In this document: positions 8,262 through 9,704 of the stretch, piece after piece
Layout of the letters: every line of letters begins with the position of its first letter
Numbering within the stretch: position 1 is the stretch's first letter
NCBI GenBank assembly: GCA_002690755.1
Contig: NZFT01000084.1
Location: 1 to 9,704 of the forward strand
DNA from: Phycisphaerae bacterium
GTDB lineage: Bacteria; Planctomycetota; Phycisphaerae; Phycisphaerales; SM1A02
DNA length: 9,704 nt
Direction of reading: 5' to 3'
Made by a program: the position numbers and the translations under genes
Notes under the pieces: model-generated
Seen by the model: the letters and a program-made list of their open reading frames with translations, nothing else
The model's database searches: none
What the model was told of the DNA's origin: nothing

Positions 8262-8762
8262 TCAGATGGCCGGAACGAGGATCTTCAGAATGGATCCGGT
8301 CGTTTCGACCATGCCGCGGGCCGGATCCATCCCCGAAAGCGCCTCGAAGACGAGGGCCACATCGTCCTTGAGCTGGAGATTCCGGCCGGCATCCACCACA
8401 TCACCGACCGTGAGATCGTTCGCGATGACCATTCCGTGGCGCTGGATGACCTCATCGATCCAGGCGCGGGTCGAACGCATTTTCGAAGTCTTCTGGAACA
8501 GCGGCTGCCATCCCTGGACCCAGTCCCGGGTCGAGAGGTCGGCGTCCGCCTTCACCTGCCGTCGATAGATCTGCAGCGGACTCCGGCGGGCAAGGGCCTG
8601 TTCGACGTCCACCGAGCGGACGCTGAGGTATCGACCGATACGAAGGCCCGGCAGCACGCCCTGTTTCCGGAGCCGCTCGAGGGTCCTTCGGGAAACACTG
8701 AAGCGTGCCGCCGCATCGTCGAGTTTCAGCCACTCGTCGTCTGAGTTCGATCTGGTGCTCAA
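8262..8762 (-). CDS. Excisionase/MerR-type helix-turn-helix DNA-binding protein
   Basis: In the 166-aa form the N-terminal part (about 11-57) is a winged helix-turn-helix of the HTH_17/excisionase type: W-L-x-L-D-D-A-A-x-x-F-x-V-S-R-R-T-L-x-x-L, then a wing with G-x-L-P-G-L-R-I-G-R-Y and V-R-S-V-D-V-E. This is the usual layout of small DNA-binding proteins that recognise a short site with one helix and one wing. The remaining 105 residues, containing W-V-Q-G-W-Q-P-L-F and an aliphatic end (ILKILVPAI), match nothing I recognise. The start is uncertain. The reading frame stays open upstream to a TTG at 8909 and contains an ATG at 8888, but that extension is arginine-rich and looks non-coding. 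The TTG at 8762 gives the shortest protein keeping the whole HTH, though it has no clear ribosome binding site. No integrase or phage gene is nearby, so a regulatory role is likelier than an excisionase role. Confidence 0.72.
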   Translation of the reverse strand: MSTRSNSDDEWLKLDDAAARFSVSRRTLERLRKQGVLPGLRIGRYLSVRSVDVEQALARRSPLQIYRRQVKADADLSTRDWVQGWQPLFQKTSKMRSTRAWIDEVIQRHGMVIANDLTVGDVVDAGRNLQLKDDVALVFEALSGMDPARGMVETTGSILKILVPAI

Positions 8763-8788
8763 GGGTGCGACTCGCGAATATCCAACAC

Positions 8789-8804
8789 GGGGTACGGGAA
8801 CCCC
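8789..8804. repeat. Short inverted repeat upstream of the HTH gene
   Basis: GGGGT (8789-8793) and ACCCC (8800-8804) form a 5-bp dyad around ACGGGA, about 27 nt upstream of the proposed HTH start. The position suits an operator for autoregulation by the HTH protein. A dyad this short is expected by chance in GC-rich DNA, so the call is tentative. Confidence 0.25.
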
Positions 8805-8982
8805 ACCCCATTTGGAGAGAATCAGCCGGGTTCGACGGCTTCTCTGCAGTCGGCATGCGGAATGTTCACTGCGTCTCCGGAACCTCATGCGATAACCGAG
8901 CAGATCCAAGCGACGAAACGGAGATTTTTCCTGGAATCCTTCGGGGTGACCGTTCGGGTCGGCGGAATGGCGGAAGAAGCGC

Positions 8983-9017
8983 GGCCGGTCGGGAATCCTG
9001 AGGATTCCCGACCGGCC
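8983..9017 (-). terminator. Perfect 16-bp hairpin, probable terminator
   Basis: GGCCGGTCGGGAATCC (8983-8998) is exactly complemented by 9002-9017 with a 3-nt loop (TGA on the plus strand). It starts 54 nt after the stop of the exported-protein gene, reading on the minus strand, which is where the terminator of that two-gene unit should be. The minus-strand tail after the stem reads GCGCTTCTTCC, pyrimidine-rich but without a true T-run, so it is either a weak intrinsic terminator or an mRNA 3'-end protecting structure. The symmetry means it could also act on the plus strand. Confidence 0.7.
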
Positions 9018-9071
9018 TTCGTGGTGACGCGCTGTCCGTTCAGGTCGATTGCTCGTTCATCCACGCCGCGT

Positions 9072-9404
9072 TCAGCGGCGAGGTGGACGAGCGGGAGGTT
9101 TCAGGTATCGAATCGGAATCAGCAGATCGAGCGGAATCGGGGCGGTCGCCCACTTCGGAGGCGGGAGCGTCCCCTTGAACCAAGGGATGCGTGGATCGCC
9201 CGGGTCGGTCGATCCGGCGGCATCGATCAGGCCGCCCTGTCCCGTGTGCAGATACCGAACGACTCCTTTCTTGCGACGTCCATCGGCGGCATCGACGTGA
9301 TCCGTCAGCGTGGCGCCCAGCAGAAGAACGGGGGGGATGAGCATGATCGGAGAAAGAGATCGGAGTCGCGGCCGACCGAACAGGCGTGAGCAGGGTCTGG
9401 TCAT
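9072..9404 (-). CDS. Small predicted exported or membrane-anchored protein
   Basis: This 110-aa protein begins with an arginine-rich n-region (residues 2-15, including RPRLRSLSP just after) and a hydrophobic core IMLIPPVLLLGATL (about 20-33). A polar stretch ending in HVDAADG (36-42) is plausible for signal-peptidase cleavage after A39. The mature part is short and contains GTLPPPKW and PIPLDLLIPIRYLKPP, ending with a basic, proline-rich tail. I recognise no family. The ATG at 9404 is well supported by AGGAG six bases upstream. The start lies 15 nt after the stop of the upstream minus-strand gene, so the two are very probably one operon. A competing frame (9040-9423) covers the same DNA but has no comparable ribosome binding site or protein-like composition at its start. 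The hydrophobic segment could alternatively be an uncleaved anchor. Confidence 0.72.
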   Translation of the reverse strand: MTRPCSRLFGRPRLRSLSPIMLIPPVLLLGATLTDHVDAADGRRKKGVVRYLHTGQGGLIDAAGSTDPGDPRIPWFKGTLPPPKWATAPIPLDLLIPIRYLKPPARPPRR

Positions 9405-9410
9405 CGATAT

Positions 9411-9415
9411 CTCCT
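9411..9415 (-). promoter_or_regulatory. Shine-Dalgarno sequence of the small exported-protein gene
   Basis: On the minus strand AGGAG precedes ATATCG and the ATG at 9404. It is among the best ribosome binding sites in the window and selects this frame and start over the overlapping alternative. It lies between the upstream gene's stop and this start. Confidence 0.75.
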
Positions 9416-9419
9416 TTCC

Positions 9420-9704
9420 TCAATTCGTGGTGTCGAAGATGTGGGCGGCATCGAGAATCCGCCAGCCCACTTCGCGAAATCCGGGGAAACGGCCCATGGT
9501 TCCGCTGATGGTTCGAATCTCCTCTTCGTCGAGGAACCAGTCAGGCTGCATGCCCGTCAGATCCGCGATCCGTTGTCGACGGAAGTTCTCGAGCGTGAAG
9601 GCGCGTTCCCGGAGGGCCCAGTTGCCGAGCACGTTGGCGATTTCCGTGGCCTTGTTGGTGAGGATCGCCATCGGACGATGCATCGTGGCCTGGTCCAGAT
9701 GCCG
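9420..9704 (-). CDS. Unrecognised protein, C-terminal part
   Basis: The gene runs off the right edge; the last 94 residues are visible and the frame has no stop up to the window end. An internal ATG at 9683 exists, but the preceding codons (R-H-L-D-Q-A-T) continue sensibly, so it is probably not the start. The visible part is soluble-looking and mostly helical, with the stretch NVLGNWALRERAFTLENFRR followed by DLTGMQPDWFLDEEEIRTIS and WRILDAAHIFDTTN at the end. No membrane segment, cysteine or metal motif is seen. I cannot name a family from this fragment. It is immediately upstream of the small exported-protein gene (15 nt), so the two are probably translated from one mRNA, which terminates near the 8983-9017 hairpin. 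Confidence 0.75.
   Translation of the reverse strand, partial: RHLDQATMHRPMAILTNKATEIANVLGNWALRERAFTLENFRRQRIADLTGMQPDWFLDEEEIRTISGTMGRFPGFREVGWRILDAAHIFDTTN

Larger units (their letters stand above)
8763..9071. other. 309-nt intergenic region between two minus-strand genes
   Basis: This gap separates the exported-protein gene from the HTH gene and has a locally lower G+C content (for example around 8905-8940) than the coding regions. It contains the perfect 16-bp hairpin at 8983-9017 and a short inverted repeat at 8789-8804. It presumably holds the promoter of the HTH gene, but I could not find a convincing -35/-10 pair. GATATT on the minus strand, about 14 nt before the proposed TTG start, is a weak candidate -10. 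The open frames crossing it on either strand show no recognisable protein sequence. Confidence 0.5.

Noticed and set aside
7547..8371. 274-codon plus-strand frame opposite the TPR/YggX-like gene
   Set aside because: The minus-strand frame has TPR and YggX-like signatures; the plus-strand frame has none and is antisense noise.
8262..8762. Mobile-element or prophage remnant suggested by the excisionase-like HTH
   Set aside because: No integrase, transposase, attachment-site repeat or tRNA is present, and the neighbours look like ordinary chromosomal genes.
8862..9389. 175-codon plus-strand frame across the hairpin and opposite the small exported-protein gene
   Set aside because: It reads through the perfect hairpin, is arginine/serine-rich, and has no ribosome binding site. 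The minus-strand gene has a strong one and a signal peptide.
9040..9423. Alternative minus-strand frame over the small exported-protein gene
   Set aside because: Its start overlaps the upstream gene's stop without its own ribosome binding site, and its product is arginine/serine/proline-rich. AGGAG at 9411-9415 is placed for the ATG at 9404.

Overview
The window is GC-rich bacterial DNA with tightly packed genes. Gene content suggests a planctomycete, possibly of the Phycisphaerae. The pointers are a very long VWA/amidotransferase-like membrane protein next to MoxR, DUF58 and BatA-type genes, and a TPR protein fused to a YggX-like domain. This placement is inference from family knowledge, since there is no rRNA or other marker in the window.

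Left part, plus strand (1-7434). The 3' end of an NHL beta-propeller gene is followed by a four-gene, probably co-transcribed cluster. Its members are a 998-aa membrane protein with two VWA-type domains flanking an amidotransferase-like domain, a MoxR-family AAA+ ATPase, a DUF58 protein, and a second membrane-anchored BatA-like VWA protein. The last three genes each overlap the gene before them (8, 4 and 4 nt), which implies translational coupling. In known systems of this type the MoxR ATPase remodels or activates VWA-domain partners at the membrane. Here it is surrounded by four VWA-type folds whose metal-site motifs range from canonical (DVSRS, DNSSS) through variant (DGTSS) to lost (HSCEM).

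Right part, minus strand (7435-9704). Reading in the minus direction from the right edge there are four genes. First is the C-terminal part of an unrecognised protein. Next is a 110-aa predicted exported protein with a strong Shine-Dalgarno sequence, and this pair ends at a perfect 16-bp hairpin (8983-9017). Then comes an excisionase/MerR-type helix-turn-helix protein with an unrecognised C-terminal half. Last is a TPR protein with a C-terminal Fe(2+)-trafficking (YggX-like) domain, which converges on the VWA cluster.

No tRNA, rRNA, CRISPR array, insertion sequence or phage gene was seen. The VWA/MoxR cluster is a known type of system, of unknown precise function in this lineage, rather than an evidently new one. 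The least explained items are the degenerate second VWA domain with the protein's only two cysteines, the small exported protein, and the HTH protein's C-terminal half.
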